Shown here: one piece after another, positions 22,811 through 33,180 of the stretch | Layout of the letters: the number at the start of each line of letters is the position of its first letter | How positions within the stretch are numbered: position 1 is the first letter of the stretch | Assembly: GCF_026210795.1 (NCBI RefSeq) | Contig: NC_089460.1 | Location: 2,256,501-2,320,500, forward strand | Length of the DNA stretch: 64,000 bases | Direction of reading: 5' to 3' | Source of the DNA: Rhizophagus irregularis | Taxonomy: Eukaryota > Glomeromycota > Glomeromycetes > Glomerales > Glomeraceae | Made by a program: the position numbers and the translations under genes | Notes under the pieces: model-generated | What the model was told of the DNA's origin: nothing | Seen by the model: only the letters and a program-made list of their open reading frames with translations | Database searches by the model: none

Positions 22811-23237
22811 TAACACGAAGGAAATAGGATTAAAAAAGTGTATGTAACTGCTTTATGTAATGTGTAGATATATTGATAAAAACTTTTACTAGCATATAAG
22901 GTGTGGTGTTTTCATATGATTTTAGCTGTATATGACGAATATATATCTACTTCCTGATTGTAGGAAGCTGTTGATGTCTTAGAATCATGCGTATAAGAGC
23001 GATCAGGCACATCCTTGTTACTCTGCGAATCAATTTACATTGCATGTGAATATAAAATTAGCATATGTCTCTATATAAATCCTCAGGCCTGCAATATTCC
23101 CATACCCTTCATCCCCGGCTAAGTAAAAATGAATTCGGATTTAGTAGAGTATAATCTTGCTAAATCAGCTATAAATCAATAAAATCAATAAAAATCAGTA
23201 TATTGCATATAATCATTACACAGCACTTCGGCTAAAT
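22811..23237. other. Spacer; left member of a diverged direct repeat
   Basis: Sequence at about 23045-23225 (AATATAAAATTAGCATATG..., TATATAAATCC, AAAATGAATT(C/T)G, AATCAATAAAA) is a diverged direct repeat of about 24370-24535, on the far side of the small gene at 23238-24248. No gene is seen here. Confidence 0.45.
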
Positions 23238-23943
23238 ATGGTATATTCTGATCCCTATATACATTTAAGTGTAGCTGATTCACATATTAACTATGATCTT
23301 CCTAGAATGCGTGGGAATGAGACTCCATCAGATTGGAAAGATCGAATTTGGAACACATTAATGGTATATAAAAAAAATCATCTTTTAACTGATTATAATA
23401 AGAGATATCTTATTGCAAGAAAACAAACATATTTATTATATCAGTGTAATGTTTGGTTCAGAGTAAATATAGGAATATGCTATTCTTGTAATCAGCTCGT
23501 CTATTCCAAATTAGGAAGCGGGTATGAGTATTTCCATGCATTCTTTATGGATAAGCATTGGCGTACAAATTGTACTGGAAATGAATATTGCTTCGAAGAC
23601 TACATAAAGCTGAAAAATAATCCTCCACTTTGCTATTTCACAAAGAAGGTAATCTGTTGATATGAGATGTGGTTGGAGTCCTGGTTAATAAGTCAAATTT
23701 TTTACCACCATGAAAATTAAATATTTCTGCGAAATTTTACTAACAATTAAGCAAATAAACACTTCAAATTAGATTTTTTCACTATAAAGTTTAATATAAA
23801 TGAAAAATTTTTTTATTAAAAACCCTGGCATTATTGATTTTAAGGAAAATGTATCAAATAGGATTAGATGTATCAGGCAAAAGCATAAGGTGCAAAGTAA
23901 TGTAAACACTACGCCTATAACCAGCAAAAAAATATCTGTATGA
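23238..23943 (+). CDS. Hypothetical Cys/His-containing protein (169 aa)
   Basis: I join 23238-23648 (137 codons) to 23845-23943. The intron starts GTAATCTG after ...CYFTKK and ends in TTTAAG, and the frame continues ENVSNRIRCIRQKHK to TGA at 23941. Residues around 77-115 contain C-x2-C (CYSC) followed by His and Cys (HAFFMDKHWRTNC), which could bind zinc. No signal peptide or membrane segment is seen. Just downstream, frames at 23943-24020 and 24018-24248 (Pro-rich, PLPLPPKPVALMGG) look protein-like and may be a former C-terminal part cut off by stops. The family is unknown. It lies between diverged direct repeats, so it may have been carried there as a unit. Confidence 0.45.
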
Positions 23944-24017
23944 ACAATACTTTCTTAACTCCTTTTCTGAAAAAGCCTGTCCAATATCAGAGTTACTATT
24001 CCCAAAGGGAATCTTGA

Positions 24018-24248
24018 ATGGATAAGCCATATTCATTGACCCCTCTTCCTTTGCCACCAAAGCCTGTTGCATTAATGGGCGGTCTTGAGAGATACCCTAT
24101 GCAATGTAGTGCAAGTGCACCTGAGATTAGAAATCTTTGGAACAACCGATCAAATATTCCTAATATTTCTAGCAGGACTAGTTTGGGCAATCTTGCTGAA
24201 GCATATTTTGATTCTGTATGGGAGATAGACTTAATATCTTTCAACTGA
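24018..24248 (+). pseudogene. Possible C-terminal remnant of the upstream small gene
   Basis: The open frame reads Pro-rich sequence (LTPLPLPPKPVALMGG) and then a Ser/Asn-rich tail (NRSNIPNISSRTS) of 76 residues. In the same frame upstream, 26 codons starting MNNTFLTPFLKKP end at a single TGA just before 24018. The composition is protein-like and less AT-rich than the spacer, but no family is recognised. It could equally be a short independent gene. Confidence 0.3.
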
Positions 24249-25009
24249 ATATTAGCATTATGTATTTTAATTATATTTAGCCAAATATAACTTATACTTT
24301 ATTTTTTTGTGAAATGAATAGCTATATAATCTGCATGCATGATCACCTAGTATAATCACTATGCATATACATGTAAATATAAAATTAGCTTAGCCTGAGA
24401 AAGGACATATATAAATCCCAATCGAATAAAATGAATTTGTATTTACTAGTGTGTAGTCTTACTAGACCGGTTACAAATCAATAAAACCACTATAAATTAT
24501 TAAAACTGCTTAACCAGCAAATCCGTATAAATTTTAAAATATGTTATTCATTAGTATAAGTTACTAAAGAGTTGCTAAAAACACTATAAATCATTAAATA
24601 TAGTATTTTTTATGTATAGTAAAGATAATGTATATTTTTTATATTAAATAAATAACCCTAATTTCTAATTATCATAGTCAATTATTAAATTATTTATATC
24701 GTACTTTATCTATCAAAGTAGCAACTATGTTAATAATTACTAAAATTTGCTTTGATGAATATCACTAAATTTTGTACATCTTATCTTAGAATCGGTATAA
24801 ATTATTTTTATAAAGATATGTAAATCGGCATGTTCAATATATCAGCATGTTTATACATGTATCGACATACATATATTAATATCATCCATAGATATTTTAT
24901 AATAGGCATGTTTATACTAATATTGGCACACTTTATTAAAAATTGCCAAAATCTGATTTTTCTTCATTTGACTTATGTTAGATGTATTGTATGTTTTTTC
25001 ACCTTTATA
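24249..25009. other. AT-rich spacer; right member of the direct repeat
   Basis: It contains the right copy of the diverged direct repeat (about 24370-24535). TATAAATCATTAAA-type and (GG)CATGTTTATA-type short repeats follow between 24540 and 24920. A 65-codon frame at 24830-25027 is rich in Ile/Tyr/His and not supported. Confidence 0.4.
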
Positions 25010-26140
25010 TACTACTTCAGTAATTAAAGATTCTATCATTGTTGAAATTATTTTAGAATTAAATATTGCAAATCGATTAATTGGAATTACCAGTGATAAT
25101 AAAGCAAAAATATTAGCTGCAACTTAACAAATTAAAGAAACTCTTAATTTATTACTAGAATTTCGCTATTATCACTATACAGCACATGTATTAAATCTGG
25201 TTGTTAAGGCAACCCTTAATACAAGTATCATTTCAAATTGTGTTAAAAAGTTATATGCATTTATTAGTACAGTAAAAATATTTTTGAATTAAAAAAATTA
25301 AATTTAAAGTACCGCTTTTAGATTGTGCTATGAGATGGAACTATACTTTCTATATGATATTAGAAATTAAGTTTCTTTTGGTTCATTTAGTATCAAATCT
25401 TTTAGTAAGGAAAAGTGAAATGTATTCACTATTTTAGCAGATTTATTGGCTTCTTTTACATCAGTAACAAAGGTGATATCTGCTTCTAACTACTCAACTA
25501 TTGGTGAAGTTAAATTACTTTTTAAAGGTATTAGAGTTCATTTAAATTATCTTTAAGGTGAAGATTTTATTTTACAAAACCAAATAGATGAAATGAAATA
25601 TATTTTTACAAATTATTTTAATGAAATAAATGAGGCATTATATGTTTCAGTTTTTTTTGATCCTTACTATAAAAAATTAGCATATAGCAATATGTCTCAA
25701 AATGACATTCTTGAACTAATTTGTAAAGTAATAGCCAATTATAAAAAATCAACTGATAATACTTTTATACTATCTTAACTTATTCAGATTTCATAGCATC
25801 AGCTAATAAATTTATCTTCAACTGAAATATGAAATTTTTTTTGCAATTTGTTAATACCAAATCAAACTCCACTACTTATTTCAAATGAATTGGAACTTTA
25901 TTTTAATTCCAATTCACCAGGTGATAAAATCCCTTTAGAATAGTGGAAAAACTATACTATGAAATGCCCAATATTATTAAGAATAACGCAAGATTACTTA
26001 GCAATAATGCCAACTTCTGTTTCTTGTGAACAGTTTTTATTGCAGGAAAACAATTTAATCAAACACATAACAGAATTGATACTAGTACAGCATAAGCATA
26101 TTTATACTTAAAGTTTTGGTTAGAATAAAAGAAAATTAAA
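25010..26140 (+). pseudogene. hAT transposase, copy 3, heavily decayed
   Basis: Translated pieces follow the order of a hAT transposase of the BED/RICESLEEPER kind. ITSDNKAKILAAT (25090-25130) is followed by HYTAHVLNLVVKATLNTSII (25180-25235), CAMRWNYTFYMI (25325-25370), VSVFFDPYYKKLAY (25640-25685), and the C-terminal block DYLAIMPTSVSCEQFL...HRIDT-like residues (25990-26080). At least four in-frame stops and several slips interrupt it. The family differs from copies 1 and 2. No start or terminal repeats could be assigned. Confidence 0.7.
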
Positions 26141-26285
26141 TAAATATTAAAGAACTTTTTATTTTATTCTTTTGTATAATTTTTAAATTTTTCTTTTTAT
26201 TCTTTTTAAAATCATATGTATTTATTACTATTAAATTGATTATTAAAATTACAAAATTAACATTTATATAAAAGGCAATTTCTAT

Positions 26286-26533
26286 TTGTACACGGGTGTT
26301 TAAACACGGGTCATATTAATAGATTAAAAATGGCATTCAAAACCTCCTTTAATGCCTTAAGTAAACTTGCAGAGCAGGTGAAAATACATATATTTATCTG
26401 TAATATAATAAGAATAAAAAGTAAAAGAGTATAATAATGTCGGTAGCATTCAATTTCAAATTAAAAAACAAAAAATTAGTCTATTAAAAATTATATTTAT
26501 ATGACATGTGTACAAACATCCCGTGTAAACTTA
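26286..26533. mobile_element. About 250-bp MITE with roughly 30-bp inverted ends
   Basis: The left end (TTGTACACGGGTGTTTAAAC... to GGGTCATATTAAT) and the complement of the right end (GTTTACACGGGATGTTTGTA... to TGTCATATAAAT) match at most positions over about 33 bp. The interior is AT-rich apart from a short segment near 26330-26380. No target duplication was fixed. It lies just beyond hAT copy 3 and might also be related to that element's termini. Confidence 0.6.
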
Positions 26534-27120
26534 GAAATTTTCTATATAAAAACATGATTGCAAATAAATTATTAAATCTCAAAGTAAATTAAAATATTTT
26601 AAAAAGATTGCTAATAAAAAGAAATGAAATATTATTAATAATAATTAGTATCCATTTATAAAATAAAATAATTTTTAAAAAAAGTGGAGTATTAAATTGA
26701 AAAATCCTTCTTTATACATAAACATAAATGAATGAAATAAGTTAATGAAATATGCCAAATTTGTTACTTTTGTTTCTTTTTTTATATATAGAAATGCTTG
26801 GAAGAAGGCTATTTTTTTTGGATTTTTCAATAGACATATAAGTGGGAAAAATGATTATCTTTATTTATCATTTTGTGATTATCAAAAATTGGTTAAATTA
26901 TTATTAAATTAATAACGTTATTATTATAAAAATAATTTATATATAAAGACCAATATAATAAATAAAGAATTCAGATCCTGAATCCTTTTATAACCAAGAC
27001 AGGTGAGACTAGGTCAGTCTTAAAATCAGTTCTACTGTGCCAAAAAAAAATGAAAGAGCTTACAAGTCCTGAGACTAACCAGTCTAAAACCGCAGTGAAC
27101 TTGGTAAGGGCCGATAACCA
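26534..27120. other. AT-rich spacer with a short GC-richer repeat
   Basis: At 27005-27110 a pair of diverged direct repeats (GTGAGACTAGGTCAGTCTTA at about 27005 and CTGAGACTAACCAGTCTAAA at about 27078) forms a GC-richer island. No gene or RNA fold could be supported; a B box is absent. Confidence 0.35.
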
Positions 27121-27535
27121 TCTTTATATGGAAATAAGTTTTGGTAAGTTAGTGAAATGTTTAGGAGGAAAGCTTAAAAGATTTTCTTAGTAACTATTAA
27201 GTATTTTACTGAGAAAGACTATTTAATAGATAAGATTAATCTTTTTTTTTGAAAAGAAATATTCTCATATAACTGGACAAACTTATAAAAAATTTGATAG
27301 AACAAGCTTCTCGTCTAGAAAGGATTTCTATTTAATTATTAGTTAGCAAAATATAAGTATAAAGGATTACAAATATATATAAAAATATGGCAAAAATTCG
27401 AGATGTAGAGTTTTGGAAATTATTAAGATCTTTATTTTGAAACTAATGTACTTTTACTTGCAGATGTTTTTATAAATTATATTATCATGTACTTGAAAGA
27501 TGATGGATTAAATCTTTCTCATTATGTATTTGCAT

Positions 27536-27764
27536 AGGACCTTGTTTACTATTAAAATTGTTACTAGTAGAAATTTTACTTTTATATAAAACCTTATTTA
27601 GGATTTGCTTAGATTTTACTTGGTTAATTAACTAAAAAGGAAAAAATCATAATAATATAATATAAAATTATCTTTTATAGTAGGATCTTTAAAGAGTTTT
27701 ATATGTAAACCTTATCTTAAGCTATAGAATAATCTATTTTAATAGTAGGTAGGGTTCTATCTAC
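27536..27764. mobile_element. MITE in the polymerase relic, copy A
   Basis: Polymerase coding stops after ...LSHYV and resumes at TSEMFND. Between them lies a segment whose right part (AAAAAATCATAATAATATAA..., TTTTATAGTAGGATCTT, GTTTTATATGTAAACCTTA, TTTTAATAGTAGGT) matches, in inverted orientation, the sequence at 30928-31075. Its ends are imperfect inverted copies built on CTACTATTAAAAT. There is no coding capacity. Confidence 0.6.
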
Positions 27765-28252
27765 ATCAGAAATGTTTAATGATTTACTATATAAGAGTAG
27801 TAAAGTAGAATTCAAGCTCATGGCAGATATGGATGAGTATCTTACAATCAAGAATAGTATTTATAGTAGCATGAAAATGGTAAATCATCAATATGCCAAA
27901 AAAATAATCTGCAATATCCTGACTATAACTTTAGTAAGCTGAAATCTTGGATTATATATAAGAATATAAATGCTTTATATTCAGATGTAATGACTTAATA
28001 CATATCTATGAAAATTTTGGGTAAAGTAAATCCAGAGAAAGTACTAGATATCCAAAGCATTATACTTAATGCAAAAGTAAGCTATATATCTGAAGTTAAT
28101 CTGGAAGTTCTAATACACTTACATAACTTTTTTACAGATTACCTCAGGACTCCAAACAATACTGATACAACTTACATTTGAGTTTATGTAGAGTTTATAT
28201 TAAAATTTTTCAAAAGTTGCATATTACAGAGATATTTTAAAAATTTCGTTAT

Positions 28253-28400
28253 CCTACATACTCTTGTTTTTAACACAACTAATGATTTGATTTTAATAAA
28301 ATTTATATCATTAGATTCATCTTAATAAGAGGATTCTAATGATAGTAAAATCAAATTCTTAGCATCAATATTAATGGAGTTATGCCATAAAATGTATTTT
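28253..28400. repeat. Isolated copy of the palindromic-core repeat
   Basis: ATTAGATTCATCTTAATAAG followed by AGGATTCTAATGATAGTAAAATC and ...GCATCAATATTAATGGAGTTATG matches the repeat unit at 12914-13060 in reading order, with about a quarter of positions changed. It lies inside the polymerase relic but outside the TA element at 28632-29547, so it is an independent insertion. Confidence 0.55.
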
Positions 28401-28629
28401 TACTTTAGTACTTAAAGTTTACTTGTGAGTTATATTAGTATTATTTGGGGTCCTATTACCTTTAGCACTAGAAAAATAAAAATTGGCTTAGTCTATAGTA
28501 TAATAAAAGATTAGTGCAAGATAAAGAGATTGAAAGAGAAAAATATATATATAATAAGTGAAAAGTTAATTCAAATCCTCTTTATTAAAAAGAATTATAT
28601 AGTGTATTATTGAGTTCTTCAAATATATA

Positions 28630-29549
28630 TACAGAGGGCGATCAAAATTATCCGGCCAGTTTATTTTGCTAAAATTTTGTAGATTATGATGTGTTAATGT
28701 AATATAAATAAATATAATTTTGTATTTATAATCACAATAAACAAATTCCCATGCTTCATATTTTTCGAAAATATGATATCACCTATTGTATAAATTTTAT
28801 AAATTTTACAATTTTGTAGTAAACAAACTTAAAAATCTTAAAAATATCATAATTCCGCCAATATTGGTCTGATAGACCTGTGCTTACCACCATTCGAATC
28901 GTCTCAATGAGACGGATCAAAAGAGTTATAAATCGTAAAATTTCAATCACAGGATCAGAAAATATCGTAGGTGACATTTAGGCTTTTAGAGCGTAATCAT
29001 GTGATGAATATCGATCCTACAAATATTAAATTATTACCATTCAAATCCTCTCAGTGAGACGAATCTGATAAACCCAAAATTACAATATTTCAATCACTAG
29101 ATCTTGAAATATCCTTAACATACAATTTTAAATTTTAAAATTTGCGAATTTCGCAAACTCGAAAAAATTTCATAATTTACATATATAGTATTACACTTGA
29201 ATAATACCTGTAATTAATATGCAATATTATGGTATAATACTTTTTCAACATTATGCTTGCATACCTTATTAAATTTTCTGATAAAACTACTTGAAAAGTA
29301 TTATGTTAAAGATGCATTAAAAGCGTATTACTCCAGAATATTATAAAAAATTTATCAATGGCATAACTAATTGAATTGGGAAGTTATTTTTGCAAATGGA
29401 GATAGAATTTATTATTAAAATTTTATCTAAATTAGTAAACAAAGACATAATGAATTTGTTTAACTTTAAATTTTTATTATTGCTATATTATATATATATA
29501 AGTTTTTCCAACTTGAAAAGTGGCCGGATAATTCTGATCGCCCTCTGTA
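28630..29549. mobile_element. 916-bp non-autonomous TA element (Tc1 type) in the polymerase relic
   Basis: The element at 28632-29547 has 27-bp inverted ends CAGAGGGCGATCA(A/G)AATTATC with one mismatch and TA on both sides. Polymerase coding (VHYxxLQIY-like, then KFRIKITKVYDVLKF) is continuous across it. It has no transposase. It carries two copies of the near-palindromic repeat core (about 28888 and 29038, about 150 bp apart). It is a non-autonomous Tc1/mariner-type element of a family distinct by its ends from those at 12479 and 14214. Confidence 0.8.
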
Positions 29550-30526
29550 AAGTTCAGGATAAAAATTACAAAGGTTTATGATGTACTCAAGTTCTGACAG
29601 TCTTCATGGATGAAAGAATATATTGAAAAAAATATTCGTAAATGTAAAATAGCTAACTGAAGGCTAATAGGAATGAATTTGAAATTATATATTATAAGTT
29701 AAAAAATAATGCTGTATTTGATATTATATGTTAGTTTTAAAGCCTTTAAAAAAGGAATAACATGATGTTTAACTTTTGGTAGGGTTATATAAAGTTTTGC
29801 TATAAAAATAAAGTCTGTTTACTGTATACTGACTATTAAGTACTGACATAAACTTACTTATCATGTAGATAGAAACTGAAAATATATATAAAGATTAAGC
29901 AGAAAAGCCAAACATTTTTGATTTTAACTATTCAGGTAACTTATTTAAGACAAAAAAAAGTCCAATAGGCAAATTAGTATATTTAAAGCCAAAAATGTAT
30001 TCAGTTCTTTTAGCAGGTTATGATTTTAAAACTTTTGATGACTTAGATTCTGAAAACCTGAAGAAACACGCTTATCTTAAAGGCCCAGCGAACAGGGTGT
30101 TAAGAAATGTATGGTTAAAAGGGAGCTTTAATATGACAAATTCCTAGAATGCCTTAGGAATAAAAAACTAATTCGGCATAATATGTATAGTTTATGCAAT
30201 TACAATCATCAAATATATCTGTAAAGAGTAAATAAGATAGGGGCATAAGGCTGAATTCATATGATAACAAGTATTAAATCTTACTTAATGGAATTTAAAT
30301 CCTCCTATATGGTCATTGGCAAATCGGACTATATAAATATCTAGTAGCATCTGAAATAACTCTTGAGAAAGCAAAAGAAAGAGCTATGAAAACTAAATTT
30401 CATGTCAAAATATAAATGCTTTATAACAAATGTTTTTTTTTAGAGTAAAAAAAATTAGTATTAATTAAAGAATATATTTTTTTATTAATTAAAGTTTTTT
30501 TATTATTAAAGTAGAAAGATACAAAA

Positions 30527-30850
30527 ATGGTTGATTATAAAGATATAGAACTTGCGCAAGTTAAAGTCATAAAAACAGCATTGCAAAAAGGCAGAAAATA
30601 TGATAATTTTGCAAAAAATTATGAAGACTATCTAAAAAAACTGTAAGCTGAAAGAATCTGAATAATTATATTAAGACAGTTGCAGTCAAGATATTTCTTA
30701 ATAAAGAAGCATATACTTTAAGGCTAGAAAATTATTGCCAGTTTAAAGGAATTATATAAAGTTTATTATTATACAGCTAAGGAGAAAAATTGTGAAAGAT
30801 TAGATGATAAAATAGAACAGATGTTCAAAGCAATGGCAATTTAGCTATCT
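30527..30850 (+). pseudogene. Small lysine-rich ORF downstream of the polymerase relic
   Basis: ATG at 30527 opens 39 codons (MVDYKDIELAQVKVIKTAL... to EDYLKKL) ended by TAA 30644. Codons in the other frames go on with similar Lys/Tyr-rich sequence up to KNCERLDDKIEQMFKAMA (about 30785-30840). The pieces read as one broken alpha-helical protein of roughly 105 residues. It starts about 90 bp after the polymerase relic and on the same strand, so it is probably a second gene of the same replicon. Function is unknown. Confidence 0.4.
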
Positions 30851-30927
30851 TTAGCAAATCTTCCTTATAACTTATTTTTTACTTTAATTTTTTCTAATGA
30901 ACATGGATGAAAATACAATAATTGAAT

Positions 30928-31075
30928 AGGATCCCACCTACTATTAAAATAGGTTACCCTATAACCTAAGGTAAGGTTTACATATAAAACTTTTTGAAGA
31001 TCCTACTATAAAAGGAAATTTTATGTTATATTGTTATGATTTTTTTTCTTTTTAGTTAATTAACCAATAGAATTT
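30928..31075. mobile_element. MITE next to the polymerase relic, copy B (inverted)
   Basis: This is the reverse complement of the right part of copy A at 27590-27764: CCCACCTACTATTAAAATAG, GTAAGGTTTACATATAAAAC, AAGATCCTACTATAAAA and the TTAGTTAATTAACC end are shared. The two copies face each other about 3.3 kb apart around the polymerase relic. This copy ends against a 21-bp minisatellite. Confidence 0.6.
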
Positions 31076-31179
31076 AATTGAATACAGAACACAACAATTG
31101 AATACAAAAACACAATAATTGAATACAAAAGCATGATAATTTAATACAAAAACATGATAATTGAATACAAAAACAAAGA
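31076..31179. repeat. 21-bp minisatellite, five copies
   Basis: AATTGAATACAAAAACATGA(T) is repeated from 31076, 31096, 31117, 31138 and 31159, with small changes (CACAAT, GCATGAT endings). The first copy is 20 bp. It lies between the MITE copy B and the secreted-protein gene. Confidence 0.8.
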
Positions 31180-31318
31180 CTAAATTAAGAATATTAAATT
31201 AATAAAACTAAAGTTAATTAATAAACCAAATAGTAATACTTTCATTAGTTCAACATTGGAATAATCGAAAGATAAAGTAAATATAAGACAAATAAAACTT
31301 AAACACTAATTAAATTAA

Positions 31319-31696
31319 TTAGTCTTGAGAATTGTTTTCGCAAAATGACCAGTCTTGTTGATCAAATTTCCAATTGCCAACATCTCCCTTAAATTTAAAG
31401 CAGGTATCCCCGCTAAATGGTCCTCTATGTTTTACTTTTCTCATGCTGCCCATAACCTTTGCATGAAGCCAGAATGGATTAGCTTGTACATCTCGAATAT
31501 GATATGTTAAATGTGGATCTCCTGTTTCGCAATCCATCCATCCAGTATCCATTACAGTATTGTCATATTGATCTGTAGCCCAAAATTTACATTGCGTCCA
31601 AAACACAAATACACCGATTGTAACATTAAATGCTTCAATTTGCTCAAGTGCCACAATACAAATTATGGCAATGATTAAAGGAATGGAAAATTTCAT
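31319..31696 (-). CDS. Small secreted protein, candidate effector (125 aa)
   Basis: A single-exon frame starts with a signal peptide: Lys at position 3, a hydrophobic core (IPLIIAIICIVAL) and a likely cleavage after IEA at about residue 22. The mature part (about 103 residues) has four Cys (QCKFW, DCETG, DTCFKF, SFCEN), enough for two disulfides. It is rich in Trp and Asp (GWMDCETGDPHLTYHI, NWKFDQQDWSF). There is no membrane anchor or retention signal. The composition (40% GC-like coding against AT-rich flanks) supports a real gene. I do not recognise the family. Size, secretion and location beside transposons fit symbiotic/pathogenic effector candidates, which is inference. A TATATATA block lies about 70 bp upstream of the ATG. 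Confidence 0.75.
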   Translation of the reverse strand: MKFSIPLIIAIICIVALEQIEAFNVTIGVFVFWTQCKFWATDQYDNTVMDTGWMDCETGDPHLTYHIRDVQANPFWLHAKVMGSMRKVKHRGPFSGDTCFKFKGDVGNWKFDQQDWSFCENNSQD

Positions 31697-33180
31697 GATG
31701 AGAAAAGTGAATAGTTGCTTAGGAATTTTTTTTTAATAAAAAATTTGCTGATGTATACCAGATTATATATACGTTTTCGCAATGTAAATATCTCGTATGA
31801 AATCAGCCTTTTTTTCATATGATAATAAGGATAAAAGCCTAATATTTACTCCTAAAATCAATTAAAAAAAAAAAATCTTAAAAGAAAAATTTGTCGATCT
31901 AAAAAGAAGAATTCATTAGCATATCGAAAAATTCGTAAGCTCACTTCCGAACTGAGAGGATAGACGCCACGCAAAAATTTCTGATCACACGAGCAGGTCT
32001 GTGAAACATTATTTTTCGCATATGTATGCTAACAGTCCAAACAAATGTGAAAGTTGCAACACAGGACCTACCCTATAAGTAAATAGTGACGACAAAAGCA
32101 TATGTTATGAAAGGCTGCAATTTCGAGATCTACACGAATTTAGCCGGTTACACCACGATTTCCGACGATTGCCCGACAAGACATATTCCCGAATGTATAT
32201 TTTACCGACATGACACATTCCCTAATGGACATTATACCAACATGTTAGTTTTCCCGACATGACATTATCCCGACAACATATATCCCGACAGAAATTTTTC
32301 CGACATGTTGAAATAATTTACAAAAAGTAATTTATTAATGCTATCACAACTAAAAATTTCAAAAAAGATTAAATTTGTAAGAAAACAATTTGAAAAAAAC
32401 AACAAATCTTAATACAGAGATCCTTTTCACGTCAAGATATGTTGACCTCTAAAAAAGCCATTTTTTATATTCCATCTTTTTTCCGTAAAAGGCTTAAATT
32501 TCCAAAATTAATAACCTAATTATATCCCGAATCAAATTATTTACATTTTCTGTGAATGGATCCGGGAAAGGCTCATTTTTATGGAGTTTTCACAGAAATA
32601 ATGGATAAAATTTTTATAGGGTGACTGATGGGTGTTTTTTTAGTTTTAATTCTTTTTTTTCAATGTGAGATTTGATTGCCATATTGTTAAAGTAATTTGG
32701 GACTGATCATTAAAATTAATTATTACTATGACGGTTAGCCCATTTAACTTAAATTAGATTTTTCACGACCAGCATGGTTTTTATATATATACATTTTTTT
32801 AATTAATAATTATTTCTTTTTTTTTAATGATTTTTTAAAACCGTTTTAAATTACTTTTTTATCGTTTCTTTAAACTGTTGTACTTTATAAGACATGGATA
32901 TATTTAATAAGACAATTGTCTGATAGCAAATTCTTTTTTAAAAAATTATTAAAAAAATAACTGGAAATAAATAAATGCAACTAAAATAAATTTTTGTAGG
33001 GACGCAACAGGTTGTGCAAGTTATTTTATTAAAAATTTGCACCATGAAAATGAAATATACAGTGTACATTAAATTGCGAATTTTTACTAAAATAAATATA
33101 TGAATAAACAAATAAAAAAATTTCCTCCATATATTTTATTTTAAATAATTGGGAAATCGCTTTTTTTTAATATATATGTC
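31697..33180. other. Spacer with a CCCGACAT minisatellite
   Basis: The first part (31720-31850) is the upstream region of the secreted-protein gene. Positions 31900-32165 are less AT-rich but hold no supported frame. The 32172-32310 stretch is a degenerate tandem repeat (listed separately). The rest is AT-rich. Confidence 0.5.
32172..32310. repeat. Degenerate minisatellite, about 16-bp unit
   Basis: About nine units of the form (C)CCGACATGACATT(A)T follow each other: CCCGACAAGACATATT, CCCGAATGTATATTTTA, CCGACATGACACATT, CCCTAATGGACATTATA, CCAACATGTTAGTTTT, CCCGACATGACATTAT, CCCGACAACATATAT, CCCGACAGAAATTTT and TCCGACATGTTGA. Unit length varies between 13 and 17. Confidence 0.75.

Larger units (their letters stand above)
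27120..30440 (+). pseudogene. Decayed protein-primed family B DNA polymerase
   Basis: Shifting-frame translation gives parts of a type-B polymerase of the organellar/linear-plasmid/Polinton kind (DNA_pol_B_2 type). An ETNVLLLADVF box closes the exonuclease region (27440-27475). MFNDLLYKSS with KLMADMDEY (27770-27845) and NALYSDVMT, the polymerase A-region (27965-27995), follow. A VHYRxLQxY-like segment (about 28590-28625), a PWMKEYIE-like segment (29600-29630), and a KNNAVFDI box in the place of the family's NNAVFGKTMEN (29700-29725) come next. Near the end are VYLKPKMYSVL (29965-30005) and YGHWQIGLYK-like residues (30310-30335). Stops are frequent. It is interrupted by a MITE (27536-27764) and a TA element (28632-29547). 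It is a relic of a self-replicating transposon or linear plasmid and cannot function. Confidence 0.65.
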
